From Hirsutella rhossiliensis (taxonomy: Eukaryota; Ascomycota; Sordariomycetes; Hypocreales; Ophiocordycipitaceae): a stretch of 64,000 bases of DNA. The notes below the pieces were generated by a model, which worked only from the letters and a program-made list of their open reading frames with translations, was not told the DNA's origin and ran no database searches. Positions 1 to 10,747 of this stretch are shown piece by piece. The position numbers and the translations under genes are program-made. Each line of letters starts with the position of its first letter. The first letter of the stretch is position 1. The stretch is taken from the NCBI RefSeq assembly GCF_020360975.1, contig NW_025408669.1, positions 5,642,001-5,706,000 of the forward strand. Direction: 5' to 3'.

Positions 1-758
1 TTCGCTCTTACGTCGCCCCTTAGGGTAACGACGCCGTCCCCGCCGCTACCCGTGACGCCCGGCCCCTCGGCCCCCGCCTCCGTCTCCGCTACCCCCGTAA
101 GTCCGCAGTTAGGCAAGCGTAATAGACGTTGTCCGCTAACCTCCTATAGCATAAGCGCTAAGTATAGGCCGGCGCCGCCCGCTCGGCCCCCTATATACGT
201 TATGCGTCGCAGGAGCTCGACTACTCCGACTAGGCCGGGCGCCGCCGCGGCGGCAGCTACTACTAGTGCGCGCGAGCCGGCCGCGCCTATAAGGCGGCGC
301 CTCCTATCCTGCTCGCTACGGCGTCGGCTTAGAAGGCCGGCTCGCACGGGCAGGCGTGGGGGGCTGCTAAGAAGCGCCTTACCGCCGCCGCCGCCGCCTA
401 CCGCAACCTCCGCGCCCTCGAGCGATGGGGCCTTATGCCTAAGTAAGTCCTACTCCTCCGCTCCCCTATTTCCGCCTCTAACGCACCCAGCGCCAGGGAC
501 ACTGCCTCCGTCGCCCTATCGGCGGTCCCCTTGGCCGTGCCCGCCTCCGCTACCGCCGCTGCCCCTGCCGCCGCCGCTAGCCGCCGCCCCTCTGCCCCCG
601 GAGCCGCCGCCGCCGCCGACTAGCTTATAGGCTTAGAGGGCCGCCTTAGCGCCCTAGAGACCGCCGCCGCCGCTAATAAGAAGGAGGAGGCCGACGAGGA
701 CGACGATAACGAAGATAATAATAATAATAACGATAAAGAATAGGCCTAGGTAGTCTAG
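1..758 (+). pseudogene. Antisense ORF of Gy1 copy A (5' end off window, one frameshift)
   Basis: Runs opposite to gag-pol in the 3' region of copy A. Positions 52-630 are open for 192 codons: a basic, Pro/Arg-rich stretch with the segment PPARPPIYV. This matches the same frame in copies B and C. Between about 430 and 490 copy A is one base shorter than B and C (59 against 60). The matching C-terminal half therefore continues in the next frame, with a short coiled coil (LEGRLSALE, about 636-662) and an acidic Asp/Asn tail ending at 741-758. Product unknown. Conservation across three copies argues against a chance ORF. Much of the C-terminal part of the 52-630 ORF is read out of frame because of the indel. 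Confidence 0.6.
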
Positions 759-759
759 G

Positions 760-3700
760 GGCTCCGCCTTATAATAAACGCTATTTTTATCTCCGCCTAT
801 ACTATTACGCTTATATTGCCTATATTACCGTAACTGCCCCCTCCGCTATGCCTACTTCGTGGTCCTAGCCTAGGCTACTATCGGTAGTCCGCTAGTCCGT
901 CGTTCTCGTCTACTATTCTAAATAAGGCTTTAAACTTATCGAGGGCTATAGTTCCCGTAAACTTACGTGCGGGTTCTTACGTAGGGTCGAGATACCTACG
1001 CTACTTAACGAGGACCTCCCGGCGTTTCCCCCTACCGACCTTTTTCTAGCGCGCGGCCTATATCTCTTCGACCTCGAACTCGTCCTCTCCCTTTACCTCG
1101 ATTACGGGCAATTAAGCGTCCGCTGCTTCTTATCTAGGCAGCGGGTTAGAGGAGGCTCTACGAAGGAGGTCTACGTTAATCTTATTATAGACCCCCGTTA
1201 GGAGACTATCGAGCTTTATAACCTATAGGCTAATAACCCTCCGTACTATAAACTTCGCGTATAGCTAGTTAAGCTTCTTCTTTAGTCGTGCCGACCTATA
1301 GTTACGGAGGTCTAGCTATACCTTATCTCCTACCGCGAACCTATCTACTAGGGCCCTAGTCTTATTAGCGTGCCGCTCCTAATCTTACGCCGCGGCGGCT
1401 ATCGCGGATTAGCAATAATCCGTGGTCTCCTATAGCTTTTATACGAACGCGGAGGCGCGGCCCTCTAGTAACGTATTACTATACTACTCCGCTACTATAT
1501 CTACGGTAAAGGGAACTAATAAGGGTAGTTCGAAGCTATATATTATAAAGAAAGGGGCTATCCTAATAGAGGTATATAGTCTACTATTTAACGTAAGTTA
1601 GGCCGCGGGGAGCTACCGGTCCTAGTCTACTTAGTTACGGGCTACGATAGCCTATAGGTAAGCCTACGCCTCTTAGTTAACCCTCTTAGGCCCTCCGTCG
1701 GTCTATAGGTAATATGCCGTGCTAAGTAGCTACGTAATCTAAAGTAGCTAGCATAGGTGCTGCTAAAAGCGGCTAGTCTAATTCGATCCCCTATCGCTTA
1801 TAATAGAGGCTAGCTAGCTATATAAGCGGGCCTAGTACTATAAGAAGCGCTCTACGTAGGACTCTATATCTATAGACGGTATCGGCTCTAATACTATAGA
1901 CTTACTAAGACGGTCCTTAATTACCTATATATAGCGGTTGCCGCCCTCTATAAGTAGGAGGTCCGTTATAAAGTCTATCTATATATACGTATAAAACCGG
2001 TCGGGCACCGGAAGCTACTTAAGCAGCCCCTTAAGCTACGCCCTCTAGATCTTTATACGGCCGTAGATATCGTAGTTACGGAGGAAGCGATAAACGTAGT
2101 ACTATAGGAGGGGCTAGTAAAAGTCCTTTATAAGGCCTACTACTATGCCCTATCTACCTAGGTAACCTACGACGCTAGAGTTATAGATAAGTTAGACTAG
2201 CCTCCCTCGGAGCTCGTTCTATTCGTCTAGCTCCGGCGGTCCCTCCTTCTCCTTAGCTTCTATAATATACGGTGCGCCCGGTACCTATAGTCTCCCCCGC
2301 TAGCGTAGATGCCCCCGTAGGTCGATATAATAGTCGGCTACCTATACCTTTAGCTTTAGCTTCGGATCTAGGCGTCGAGCGCCGGACTTAACGGCGCGGC
2401 GCACGCCCTCGTAGGTGCGGTCTAGAGCCGCTATCCTATCCTATAAGCGTTATAGGGCCTTATCTTAGAATACTCTCGCCGCGCGCGCCCCCGGGCCGGT
2501 CTATCCCTCCTCGCCGGACTAAGGTAAGGGCGCAGGGGGAAGCTTATTCGCTAGCACCGCGTCTTCCTCTACTAGGGAAGCTCCTATATAAGTCCGTAGT
2601 ACTTCCTATAGGATAAGCTATAGATCCCGGGCCTCGATATCCGCTCCCGTCGGCCGGTCCTAATCCCTCTAGGAAAGCGCGTCTAGGACCGCGGAGTCCT
2701 ACCTAGGGCGGTACTTAATCGAGAAGTTAAAGCGTAAGAGATACTCCGCCTAGCGGGCTTACCGCTCTAAGAGGTGCTAGCGAGTTATAAAGTACTCGAG
2801 GTTCCTATAGTCTATAAGAACCTCGAAGCTCTTATAGCTCTAGAGCTCCGCTTACTATTGCTTAAGGTAGCTAATAATCGCTAGTATCTCCTTATCGTAA
2901 ATAGCGTAATTCCGCTCTACTAGGGTTAGCTTACGGGAGTAGAACGCTACCGGTTGCTTCCGCCTATTTACCTCCTAGGAGAGCGTTCCTCTAAGTGCCT
3001 AGCCGCTATAGTCCGCTTTAACTAACGTAGACCGGTTAAAGTCCTACTAGAGCAGCACCGGGGCTTAAGAGAATAGGTCCTTAAGCGTGCGGAACGCTCC
3101 TTCCTATACGGGCCCCTAGCGAAAGGCGGTCCGCTTCCCGGTAATCTCGTTTAAGGGCATTATAATATAGGAGAAGCCCCTAATAAATATCCTATAATAG
3201 TTCGCGAACCTAAGGAAGCTCTATACGCTTATCTACGTAGTTAGGGCAGCCTAGTCCCGAATCGCTTAGATCTTTACGGGGTCCGCCTATATGCCTACGC
3301 CTACGTAGATAATAAAGCCTAGGTACTTAACCCTCTTAACCCTAAATTCGTACTTATCCGGGTTAAGGTAGAGCCTATAAAGTTAGAGGCGCTCTAGGAC
3401 CCTCCGTACTTTCTATATATAGTCCTCGTAGGAGCCGCTCGTATAGATAAGGATATTATCTATATATATAGAGGCGAACTCGTCGAGAAAGTCCTAAAGC
3501 ACGTTATTAATATAACGCTAGAAGGTAGCGGGCGCTCCTAAGAGGCCGAAGGGCGTTATAAGCTACTCGAATAAGCTATAGCGTATGCGGAACGCTATCT
3601 TCTACTCGTTACCCTCCGAGATCCGTACCTTATAGAACGCCTATTTTATATCTAGCTTTATAAACTACTTCGCCTTCGAAAGGTTACGGAGCGTATCTAA

Positions 3701-5800
3701 GATTAAGGGCAAGGGGTAGCGGTCTAGCCTCGTAATTGCGTTTAGGGCCCTATAGTCGTAATAGAACTATATCCCGCCCCTTAGTTTACGTACGAATAGG
3801 ACCGGCGCTCCTACTTTAGAGCTGCTTACTTAAATAAAACCCTTATCTAGGAGGTCCCTTAGCGTCTTCTTTAGCACTAGCAGCTCCGCGTATAATATAC
3901 TATATAGCGGTCCGAACGGTGTAGGCAGTTCCTACCCCTTCTTATCGGTATAGAGTACGATCCTATAGTCTACCCCCGGCTTATATAGGTTAAGCTTATC
4001 CGCTTCCTAGGACTTAAATAGCGGTAGGAGGTCGTAAAAGCGCTCTAGTATCTATTGCCGTAGCTTAGAGGGCGACTTCGGCTTCTTCGTCTAGAGGGCC
4101 TTATCGATGTCCGCTAGGCTAACTACGTAGACCGCTACGTTAGCCGCTGCCCGGCCTTGCCCCCGCTCTACCTATCGCACGGTTCCTATAAAGATAGAGG
4201 CAAGGACTTCTTATGCCGAGCATAAAGCTCGCACGCCTAGTCCTACGCCTACGGAACCGTTGTCGTAGCGGACCTACCGTTGCGTAGGCCTAAACTATAG
4301 CTTCCTCTAATATAGAACTAAGTATAACTCTACATATAATAACCAGGGTTTCCCGAGGATTAAGGGAAACTCTAGTTAAGGGATTATATAGGCTACGATA
4401 AGCTTATAGCAACCGTCGACCTCTATAGCTAGCTACGTAATACCCTTAATTACCGTACCCTCTATCGCGCCTAAGGCGCCCTTTACTCGCCTTAGGGCGA
4501 TCTTTTCTACCGGCACTTATATCTCTTATATAAGCGCCTCGTTAACTACGGCGTAGCACTAGCAGCCCTTATCTATAAAGGCGGCAACGGGCAAGGAGTT
4601 ATTAATTATAACCTATATTAAAGTAGGCTCCTCTTTTATACGGGCGGATAATTCTTCCTTCTCCTTTACTAGTACTAGCAATTAGGGCTCCGGAGCCCGT
4701 CTTTGCTCCGGAGCTACTCTTTTTCCTCTAGGCCTAGGGGGGCGGAGTCCTCCTTATCGTCTAAGGCGAGGAGCGGTTTTATCTTCGCTACTCGAACCGC
4801 TACGGGCCGCTTAGCTAAAAGGAAGGGGCATTTTAATATAAAATACGTAGATGCTCCGTAACGTAGGCAGCGGCCGTTAGCCTTCCTCTTCCCGATTTCC
4901 TCGCTCGTTACCTACTTCGCCCGCTACTTAGAGTGCGGGGCGGTGTAGGGGGTGGTCGACGGCGTCTTCTTGCCGCGTCTAGCCCGGTCCGTGCGGGTAG
5001 CCGATATTAGGGTGTCCCCGTCTATATCGATAGCCGGTTATTTATCTTACGGAGGGGCGGTAATCCCGTCGCCGCTATACGGCGTGCGCTTACGGAGCTT
5101 CTAGAAACGCGGCGTCTACTCGTAGCCCTAAGCTACCTTTATTAACCGGCTTACGTACTCGCTATAGTTAGTAGGCATAATTACGGGGATAAGCAGCTCC
5201 CGTAGGGCCGGCGTAATCGAATTCCGTAGCTATATAAGCTTCGCGCTATCTTCCTATACCGTAGTCCCCGCTGCCCGTAAGAGCGTCTCTTTAAAATCGG
5301 GAAGGAATTCGCTAAAGGTTTATCCGTCTCTTTACTTAAGGGTCCATAGCCTATCTTACGCCTTCTCCCGCTCCTATACGTTGCCGAACGCATATATAAG
5401 GTATTAGAAGAAGTCTTATAGGTCGCGTCTGCCCCTAGGGCCGCCCTTATCCTAGAATCCGGAGATCCGCCGCATCTAGGGCTCCGGCAGCGTATAGAGG
5501 AGCGAATACCACGCTATATCGCGATAGCTATTTAGGCCCTATTTCTCGTCGGTTATAAACTTCGTCTATAGCCGGCTAAGGAAGAAGTAAAAGGACTCCG
5601 GCTTGCCGTCCTAAGTCGGCTAAGGGAGCGGCTTCCTCGTCGGTGGTGTCGCCGCCGCAACCGGCGTTGCGGAGGCCGTAGGGGTTAAAGCCGGTCTCGT
5701 AGACGGCTCCCCTAGTATAGCGAGAACCTCGTCCTTCTCGCTAGCCGTCGCGCTTTTAATCGCTTCTAGGATAGCTGCGATACTTCCTATCCGTCCGGGG
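760..5800 (-). pseudogene. Gy1 copy A gag-pol, RIP-inactivated
   Basis: Reading the minus strand with TAA/TAG as former glutamine gives, in order: Gag (about 5800-4900); a CCHC zinc knuckle at about 4842-4885 with Cys and His positions changed to Tyr, as RIP predicts; reverse transcriptase with catalytic box YIDNILIY (from YIDD) near 3440-3475; RNase H; integrase and a chromodomain near 1050-900. The encoded enzymes would copy and insert the element. Stops throughout make it non-functional. Its domain order is that of Ty3/gypsy chromoviruses. Confidence 0.85.
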
Positions 5801-5879
5801 AGGGGCGGAGTGCTTCCTTAAGGGGGAGGCGCCCTCTCCGGAGAGATATCTATTAGATCTATTAATTAATAGCTTATAC

Positions 5880-6065
5880 TATCACGGAGTAGGCAGAGGC
5901 GTGCGCGTAGGTGCCGCCCGTAGGATAATATTAATAAGCTATATAGAGCTCTTCTATGCGCGGCTGGCCCGCCCCTATACTTACGGGGTCCGGCCCTCCG
6001 CACGTGACTACACGGCTTAGGCCGCGGCCTAAGCCTATTACCTATAATAGTCAAAGACTCTTATA
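5880..6065 (-). repeat. Gy1 5' LTR, copy A (186 bp)
   Basis: 186-bp long terminal repeat matching 25907-26092, 32664-32849 and 39384-39569. On the minus strand it starts TATAAGAGTC (probably TG before RIP) and ends CTCCGTGATA. It keeps more unmutated positions than the other three copies. Right flank in the window is atagg; the matching left flank is outside the window, so the target duplication cannot be tested. Confidence 0.9.
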
Positions 6066-7147
6066 ATAGGGTCTAATTTAGCGTAGCCGATAACTTTTAA
6101 AGGCTGCCTCTATAGCAGCCTATAAATAGCGGCGCCGTAGTAGCGCCGTAGGAAATTTTTAGTAGATATTGCTAACTAACTATATAGACCCCGTAGGGAG
6201 CTAATAACGTAATCTACCCCCTTCCTAGCCGGACCCCCTACTCGGTTAGAAAAACTCCCTACCGCCGCGACCTATACTTATAGTAAGATAAGCCGAGCAC
6301 GATAACGGCGATGGGAGACTAATCGGTTCTACGCAAAGAACGGGTCCTGCTCGCCGTCAGGGCCTATTAGCAGGGCTAATTCGAAAGTACCCGTAAGGCT
6401 ACGGCCGTATACGATGTCCCTTAATCGATAGTATCTAATCGACTACGCGGTGTTATTCGCCGACGCGATACTTAGATAAATAACCTAAAGTTAACGGAGA
6501 CGGAAGAGACTGCCCTAGTATAATAGATCTTATTAATAGACGAGCGAGGGATGCCGCCGATAGTAGCTTATACTCGTCGGATAGCTAACTTATTACTTTC
6601 CGAACGAGGTAAAGATCCTATCTAGGAAAACTAGGTGCGGGAGTTTATTAGCCGCTATAGCGATATTAAGGCAAAAGTCTTTAATCCGAATATACGGCGC
6701 CGTATAGTTAGTACGCATTAACTTCTTAATCTCGACGGGCACGGTAGCTACGTTAGGCCGGAATTTAATAAGTACTATACGGCTAATTCTATCGTAGTAC
6801 TATAAATACCTATATATTCCTCGTATCTCTTATAGCCTCTTAATATTAGGTGCTTTTCACTGTTAAAAATAATATATAGCCGGAAGGTTTAAGAGAAAAT
6901 GCTCGCTAAGATCTATTATATTAATAAATAGGACTTCCTTCCTATATACTTAGAGGCTCGTAGATAAGCACTTTCGCTATTAAATATCTAAAGCGGATTT
7001 ATAGTAATAGGCCTCTTTCTATTTAACCTAAACGGGGTATTATCGCGGTTATAAGTTTAGGTTAATAAAGTTAGTAACGATTACGGCGATAAGAATACTC
7101 TAAGCCTTAATAAGAGCCTAGAAGCAGCTAAGACTCCGTATAACGTT

Positions 7148-7363
7148 AACTAGCTTAGGGCTCTTAATAGTATAAACCGTTTATACTATTAGTCTAGACT
7201 ACTTATCTTAAGTCTAGTTCGATCGTATTAAAAGCAAATAATAAGAAATCTTATTAGTAGGACGCAATATTATTTACTTTTAGCTCGATCGAACTAGATA
7301 TAAGACGAGCAGTCCGGACTAATAGTGTAAACGGTTTACACTATTAAGAGCCCTAAACTAGCT
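7148..7363. mobile_element. hAT-like MITE, 200 bp, with 8-bp target duplication
   Basis: Foldback element 7156-7355. Both arms begin TAGGGCTCTTAATAG inward and pair over about 75 bp, around a short spacer near 7230-7280. Flanking 8-bp duplication AACTAGCT at 7148-7155 and 7356-7363. The terminal TAGGG fits the hAT terminal consensus and the 8-bp duplication fits hAT transposition. No coding capacity. It sits inside the Fot1 transposase gene. The left arm carries CA-to-TA and TG-to-TA changes that the right arm lacks. Confidence 0.88.
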
Positions 7364-7850
7364 TACCACTCACGCCGACAGGCTTCTTTAACGTCGGCCA
7401 CAAAATACAGACTCGCCAGTCTCATAAGCTGTCAACCAGCTTATCAAAGGATGTTAAATAGCTATGCATAGCGCCGCCCTCCTTGCCGACGAAAACCGGC
7501 AACTTAGGTCAGAAAACCAGCGAAGAAAAGCAGAGAAAAGAACAGCGCCGTAAATACATTAGCGACGGCGGTACTCTACCGGTTGCAGAGGACACGTGTA
7601 AGAGGCTGGCCCGGAGTTTATTTAACAAGCAGGTGCCTAGGTGTTGTCTGTCGAGCTAAGGAGGAAAGGAAGCTGAACTCGAGGCTACGCCTCGAGTGCG
7701 AGCTTATATTACCCTTCATAGAATATTCTCGCAGCTTCCGGGTCCGCGGAGCGGGGCCGGTGCTGCCACCCGAACACGACCCACCGGACCCGGTATAACC
7801 GGGTCCACCAAGCCGGGCACAGCCCGTGATAGCACGGTTAGGATAAAGCG

Positions 7851-8813
7851 ACGGAGAGCAGACTTGCAAATAGATAAATCATAATCAAATCAAATCAAAT
7901 TAAATCAAATTAATCCAAATCAAATCAAATCAAATTGCCCCTGCGCTGAATCAAATCAAATCAAATCGCAACACCCAAATTTATTTGGATATCTGATTAT
8001 TTGGATACGCCCCACAATGGCGACCTGGGCCAATAGTTTTGGGAGCCAGCCCTGCCTGGCCTAGAGTGGTCGCTAATTACGGGCAGTTGCTTTTCCAGGC
8101 CGTGTCACCAAGCTTTCTTTTGTGTTTTACCTGACACGTTTGATCGTGAAATATATCTTTGGGTGCATCTGCCATATTACGGGGAGATATTTGTAGCCGA
8201 TGGCCAAATGGGACAGCTCTGCACTTGACTGCTGCAATGGCGCATATGGGAGGAGTACCGAACCCTCGCGGTCGAGCAAGATACGATACCCGAGGAGCCC
8301 ACAGCTGCAAGGAAGACAACGGACCTAGATGACTTCATGACCTCAATTAGGAAACTTGGCGCCCAACCTGCGCCCTCACCGTCCTCCATGCGTGACGAGT
8401 ACGCAGAATGGGTGGGCAGTACCGATCCGGGCGATTGTCTTGTGGACAATCCCATCCAGTACTGGCTTCTCCGCAGACGCCAATATCCACGCCTGTCGCG
8501 AATGGCAATCGACCTCTTTCCATTCCGGCGATGTCTTCAGAGCCGGAGAGAATATTTAGCCTTGCCGGACAGATGGCCGCAGCTCAGAGAGGCCGCCTCA
8601 AAGCGGACCTTATCAAAGCGGACCTTAAGGTATAGGAGCGGCTCAATGTATTTTGTCGTGGGAAAAAAGTGGGGCTATCCAGATATCCAAATGAGATCCA
8701 AATCGATTCAAATCAAATCAAATCAAATCAGATCCATGATTTTGCTATCCAAATCAAATCAAATTGGACCCCGGATTTGATTTGATTTATCTATTTGCAA
8801 GTCTGACGGAGAG
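7851..8813 (+). mobile_element. Non-autonomous hAT element, 947 bp, with 8-bp target duplication
   Basis: Element 7859-8805 has perfect terminal repeats CAGACTTGCAAATAG / CTATTTGCAAGTCTG and an 8-bp duplication ACGGAGAG at 7851-7858 and 8806-8813. Both ends carry arrays of AAATC-type pentamers (about 7880-7965 and 8700-8790), like the subterminal transposase-binding repeats of hAT elements. The sequence is RIP-free. It holds only a C-terminal transposase fragment, so it would need enzyme from elsewhere. It interrupts the Fot1 gene. Confidence 0.95.
8337..8635 (+). pseudogene. hAT transposase C-terminal (dimerisation) fragment, frameshifted
   Basis: Two overlapping frames together give the end of a hAT transposase. 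The first (to about 8522) reads YWLLRRRQYPRLSRMAID. The second (about 8522-8635) reads SSEPERIFSLAGQM and then AAAQRGRLKAD. These resemble the W-x(n)-Y-P-x-L-S and S-x2-x-E-R-x-FS motifs of the hAT dimerisation domain. One frameshift separates them and the catalytic domain is absent, so it is a remnant inside the non-autonomous element. Confidence 0.8.
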
Positions 8814-9213
8814 AAGAAGAAGAAGAGCGGGTTAAGCGACAGAGAGTAGAGGAAGGGGAGAGGACTAAGCGCCGGCGAGAGAAGGACGAGGAGCGGCCCA
8901 AGCTACGGCGAGAAAAGGAAGAGGAGCGGGTCAAGCGACGGCGGGAAGAAGAGGAGCGGGTCCAACGACAGATAGAAGAGGAGCTAAGTGTCCCAAGACA
9001 GCGTGCACCACCGCGGTCGGTGTAGTAAATATAGGTCTTTTAAACACATTGCCCGTACGTGTAATAGATAGTCCTAAATCGAGTCACTAGTCTCTTAGAG
9101 TAAATATGTCGTGGTATTGCGCTCAGTTTGTCTCGCCGTAAGGTGCGGGCCTTGTCGGTGGAGAGTTTTTGACTGAGTAGGGGGTCTGACCGGAAAGGGG
9201 TTGGATTACGTTA

Positions 9214-9297
9214 GAGCGTTGGTCTCATAAATTTATATGATTAAGCTATAAAGCTTAAGTAATCCAAAGGTCGTGAGTTCGAGCCTCCCCGGGAGCA
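9214..9297 (+). pseudogene. 3' part of an intron-containing tRNA-Met (CAU)
   Basis: Anticodon loop CTCATAA (anticodon CAT at 9226-9228), an intron of about 31 nt, then TCCAAAGGTCG, T arm GAGTTCGAGCCTC and 3' acceptor strand CGGGAGCA ending at 9297. This matches eukaryotic elongator tRNA-Met from the second half of the D arm on. The expected 5' acceptor strand (GCTCCCG) and first half of the D arm are absent. The Fot1 element ends at 9211, and the missing half is not recognisable at its other end (before 6205). A T run follows at 9301-9307. Probably not a working gene. Confidence 0.65.
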
Positions 9298-9839
9298 TTC
9301 CTATTTTTGCCCTGTTTCTCTCGTACCTTCTCGTGCTAGGGCCCCTAGTTGGCTTACGAAGGAACATGCCAACGGGTACTAATCCATAGGCGCCCATCTC
9401 TCCGCGTCAGCGTGCCACCTCCCAGTTTCATCCTGTCTCGTCCCTACACCTTCAGCTAGCTATCAGGCTTCAGGACTAAGTCTTAGACCCTTCTTCTCGA
9501 CAGCATAAGGGGGGTGTGAGCGAAAGGGGGGTGTCAGATGGTATATGTAATGACTTCATAGCTCCAGCGTTCAGCTTTCAGATTAACATTCAATAGTTTA
9601 GCCAAATGCCTATATAACTGCATGCCAATATCTCGCATCATATATGTGTTCGGGTGAAGTGATAACCCAACTAATAGCACGCTGGGTTTGATTAACCTTT
9701 GCTCCGCCGCCTGTGCGAGGAACACTACTTGCGGCTCGTCTTCCTCGTCTACCGCAACGAAGGACATCGCCCTACAAACGTAGCGGGTCCACAGTTAGTC
9801 GACTTGCGCTACTCCTAGCTTCCCGCATATTCTGCAGCT
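9298..9839. other. RIP-light stretch without a confident gene
   Basis: CA and TG are common here, unlike the surroundings. A 77-codon minus-strand frame (9534-9767) lies downstream of the Gag-like region and may be its out-of-frame continuation; I cannot assign it. A G-rich pair of near repeats (GGGGGGTGT) lies at about 9510-9536. 9478-9502 is one copy of a 25-bp direct repeat. Confidence 0.4.
9478..9502. repeat. 25-bp direct repeat, left copy
   Basis: The sequence from A9478 to A9502 (containing TCTTAGACCC and TTCTTCTCGACA) recurs exactly at 12599-12623. On the minus strand both copies begin TGTCGAGAAG, a plausible LTR start, but the sequences diverge straight after 25 bp. Confidence 0.7.
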
Positions 9840-10747
9840 GGGGATCTAGTAGAATTGCCTTCGTAGCGATGTCCCTGGTAATAGCGAGGGTGCTCTCGGA
9901 ACACCCACTAAAGAGTCCCTATAAAGGTAGAGAGCTCGGCTGCCGAATTGCCGTGGAATTGTTAGATCTATACTTAATTCTTGTTTTTAGGCTTATAGAC
10001 GGGAGACCGTTCGCGAATACTTTCCCGTATACGCGATCTAAATTTAGGCGACCTAGATCGCCGGCGTGACCTTAAGCCTAGGTTTCCTAATATAGCTAAG
10101 ATAACATTAAGAAGCTGCTATATCTATTTCTCTTACCGCTATATCCGGTTAATCTACTACCGTAGCTATTGCCGGATTTCGCTAAGATCTTACTGCGTTC
10201 CCCGAGCTCTATATATAGTCGCCTCGGAGGTTTGCCTAGCCTCTTATTCGGCTTATAACTCGGTCGTAGAGCCGATACGGGCGGCGTCGCGGGAGTTAGA
10301 TAAGGTAACTATCTCGGTACCGATCTGCCTCGCTCGTTGCGATTCCTTCTATAATTCTTATAGCTCTTTTCTTTTCTTTACTACTCTAGCCGTAGTAAGC
10401 TAGTTAAGCCGTTTCTACGTTATAATCTTCTACTTATTAGCCCTTAGTAGAGGTTCTACTTTAACCTCTTTATTTTCTAAGGAGAATTCTATATCGCTAG
10501 GTTCCTTAATAGGAATAATCTATATAGAGGGTAGAGGCGCCGTCTATATAGAGGAAGAACCGCTCGCCTAGACTTAATCTAAGCGCTAGCTAACTATACT
10601 AGCTAGGTCGAGGGGGAGTTACGATAGGTCTATTTTTTTTCGGTCCCGTTTAACGGTCTCTATACCTTAAAGGGAAGAGAGATTAAACTATAAAGCGTAT
10701 AATTACGATAAAATAGAAAGTAAAGAACGGGGGCTAGTAATATAATT

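Larger units (their letters stand above)
1..5879 (-). mobile_element. Ty3/gypsy chromovirus Gy1, copy A, internal region (3' end outside window)
   Basis: Minus-strand internal region of an LTR retrotransposon whose 5' LTR lies at 5880-6065. The identity rests on alignment by eye with two plus-strand copies at 25907-32849 and 32664-39569, which share LTR, Gag, Pol and 3' region in the same order. This copy is the least mutated: CG is plentiful and CA/TG are mostly lost. The 3' LTR and the end of the 3' region lie left of position 1. The + strand of 1-758 carries the antisense reading frame described separately. Confidence 0.9.
6311..9071 (+). pseudogene. Fot1/pogo transposase, internally deleted and split by two elements
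   Basis: ATG at 6311. One frame, read through RIP stops, gives an N-terminal helix-turn-helix region, then a CENP-B/Tc5-like DNA-binding domain (about 6520-6710), then the second part of the DDE domain with LDGHGS (catalytic Asp codon 6734-6736) and a C-terminal region with Leu/Gln heptads continuing at 7364. The part of the DDE domain holding the first catalytic Asp is missing: domain 2 joins LDGHGS directly and in frame. After the hAT insertion the frame resumes at 8814 as a Glu/Arg-rich coiled coil (about 75 residues). A CCHC-like knuckle (RCSKYRSFKHIARTC) at 9018-9062 needs a one-base shift. The stop is at 9069-9071. Confidence 0.8.
6207..9211 (+). mobile_element. Fot1/pogo-type DNA transposon with TIRs, carrying two nested insertions
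   Basis: Terminal inverted repeats start ACGTAATC and run about 50 bp. The left arm (6207 onward) matches the reverse complement of the right arm (ending 9211), including CCCCCTACTC. The element is flanked by TA on both sides (6205-6206, 9212-9213), the target duplication expected of Tc1/mariner-pogo elements. Without the MITE (7156-7355), the hAT element (7859-8805) and their duplications, about 1.84 kb remains. The left third is RIP-mutated and the right two thirds nearly clean. Inside is a defective transposase gene. Confidence 0.88.

Noticed and set aside
144..347. 67-codon minus-strand ORF
   Set aside because: Lies opposite the conserved Gy1 antisense frame in a GC-rich low-complexity region; its sequence is the complement of Pro/Arg codons and does not follow the Gy1 pol frame.
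5181..6054. Minus-strand ORFs 5181-5393 and 5866-6054
   Set aside because: The first is an out-of-frame stretch within Gy1 Gag. The second covers the non-coding LTR and leader.
7618..7869. 83-codon minus-strand ORF opposite the Fot1 C-terminal region
   Set aside because: Complement of the transposase frame; no independent motif.
7880..8790. AAATC pentamer arrays as a CRISPR-like or microsatellite locus
   Set aside because: They are confined to the two ends of one hAT element and in inverse orientation, which explains them as subterminal repeats.
9713..10069. 118-codon plus-strand ORF
   Set aside because: Antisense of the Gag-like frame. The minus frame shows the Gln-stop pattern, a coiled coil and a capsid-like motif, while this one has no motif and begins in the clean/mutated border.
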